Assembly: GCA_964654695.1 (NCBI GenBank) | Contig: CAZZKJ010000019.1 | Span: 1-42,500, forward strand | From: CAZZKJ01 sp964654695 | Lineage (GTDB): Bacteria > Krumholzibacteriota > Krumholzibacteriia > WVZY01 | DNA: 42,500 nt | Direction of reading: 5' to 3' | Translations under genes and position numbers: made by a program | Shown here: positions 42,171 through 42,500 of the stretch, piece after piece | Numbering within the stretch: the first letter of the stretch is position 1 | How the letters are laid out: each line of letters opens with the position of its first letter | The notes under the pieces: generated by a model | Databases searched by the model: none | The model's input: the letters and a program-made list of their open reading frames with translations, nothing else | What the model was told of the DNA's origin: nothing

Positions 42171-42350
42171 TAATCGATCCGGAGGGCATCGGTTGGCTCC
42201 GGATTAACGCGGCAGCGTCTCCAAACTGCAAGATGCTGCGTTCGGCCGCTTATCCGGCCGGCCTGGTGCAGATGATGCTTATTTGCAGCCCGGGACGGGT
42301 GAAGGCAGCCAGGCGGCTTAATGTATTAAGTCTTTAACTGTTAGGTTCTT
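42171..42350 (+). ncRNA. Candidate structured 5' leader of the metH-like gene
   Basis: The 341-nt space between the sulfatase-like gene and the metH-like start has no convincing gene. From 42177 on it shows consecutive stems: ATCCGGAG/CTCCGGAT (42177-42204, 8 bp, 12-nt loop), GCAGCGTC/GATGCTGC (42212-42239, 8 bp with one G-U, 12-nt loop), GGCCG/CGGCC (42244-42259, 6-nt loop) and a short AGCC/GGCT (42307-42318). Leaders of metH genes often hold riboswitches for cobalamin, SAM or SAH, but none of their conserved cores, such as the B12-type GACCTGCC block, can be recognised here. Function is open. Confidence 0.4.
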
Positions 42351-42485
42351 ATGAATCTTCGCTCCTCACTTCTGGATATAATCGACGGCGAAGTATTTTT
42401 CCTGGACGGCGCAATGGGAACGAATATCCAGGAGCTGGAACTCGGCCCCGCCGATTTTAACGGCAAAACCGGGTGCAACGAATAA
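42351..42485 (+). pseudogene. Start of a MetH-type homocysteine S-methyltransferase, interrupted by in-frame TAA
   Basis: From ATG 42351 (AGG 5 nt upstream) 44 codons read MNLRSSLLDIIDGEVFFLDG, then AMGTNIQELELGPADF and NGKTGCNE, matching the N terminus of the homocysteine-binding domain of cobalamin-dependent methionine synthase, where LDGAMGT and GCNE-x-LNL are conserved. TAA (42483-42485) stands where a residue, often Tyr or Leu, is expected; the next codons give LNL and then Cys-Asn instead of the usual Thr-Arg/Lys-Pro. Only 15 nt remain before the window edge. It could be a pseudogene, a sequence error, or the frayed end of a contig. A TAT-to-TAA change alone would explain the stop. Confidence 0.65.
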
Positions 42486-42500
42486 CTGAATCTATGTAAT

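Noticed and set aside
42140..42337. Open frame of 65 codons in the leader of the metH-like gene
   Set aside because: No Shine-Dalgarno, no recognisable protein pattern, and it overlaps the hairpins; read as non-coding.

Overview
The window (about 48% G+C by eye, densely coded) looks like a chromosomal segment of an uncultured Gram-negative bacterium, probably from a phylum near the FCB group or a neighbouring candidate phylum. The pointers are a FlgD-type C-terminal domain next to a PorV/PorQ-like outer-membrane protein, a 19-haem cytochrome fused to a b-type membrane domain, free-standing sensor-type beta-propellers, Wzz plus O-antigen-ligase genes, and an EF-G-2-type GTPase. The exact phylum cannot be fixed by reading alone. 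No rRNA, tRNA, CRISPR array, insertion sequence or phage gene was seen.

Left part (1-12,930, all on the minus strand): a housekeeping backbone. Read in the direction of transcription it runs EF-G-like GTPase, yebC, ruvC, ruvA, ruvB, queA, tgt, yajC; then def, fmt, a kinase-less PASTA membrane protein and rpe; then ffh and rpsP, which runs off the left edge. A good sigma-70-type promoter lies in front of the EF-G-like gene (12,900-12,929) and a weaker one with an adjoining perfect palindrome lies in front of ffh. Four of these genes (rpsP, ffh, fmt, EF-G-like) start with TTG behind a clear Shine-Dalgarno sequence.

Middle (13,007-24,262, mostly minus): envelope and surface-polysaccharide genes. 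From upstream to downstream the main run is a GT2 glycosyltransferase, a Wzz-type chain-length protein, an O-antigen ligase/polymerase, a GT4 glycosyltransferase, an AsnB-type amidotransferase and a two-PDZ coiled-coil protein. A perfect 10-bp inverted repeat sits in front of the run and a 12-bp inverted repeat separates asnB from the PDZ gene. A divergent pair of GT4 glycosyltransferases and a YIP1-family membrane protein flank it. No flippase, export channel or initiating sugar-phosphate transferase is present here.

Right part (24,263-42,500): a secreted protein made of fourteen propeller repeats with its own terminator, a YegS/DagK lipid kinase, two large GT-C-like membrane proteins, an EamA transporter overlapping a class III sirtuin, a FlgD-domain secreted protein coupled to a PorV-like barrel and a second O-antigen-ligase-like protein. 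These are followed by the 924-residue multihaem/b-type cytochrome with its own promoter and a membrane-anchored sulfatase-fold enzyme with Thr at the nucleophile position. The window ends in the first 44 codons of a MetH-type homocysteine S-methyltransferase domain cut by an in-frame TAA, preceded by a 341-base leader with several hairpins.

The most notable items are the cytochrome fusion, the inverted repeats at the polysaccharide operon, the free-standing double propeller, and the structured leader plus interrupted metH start at the right edge.
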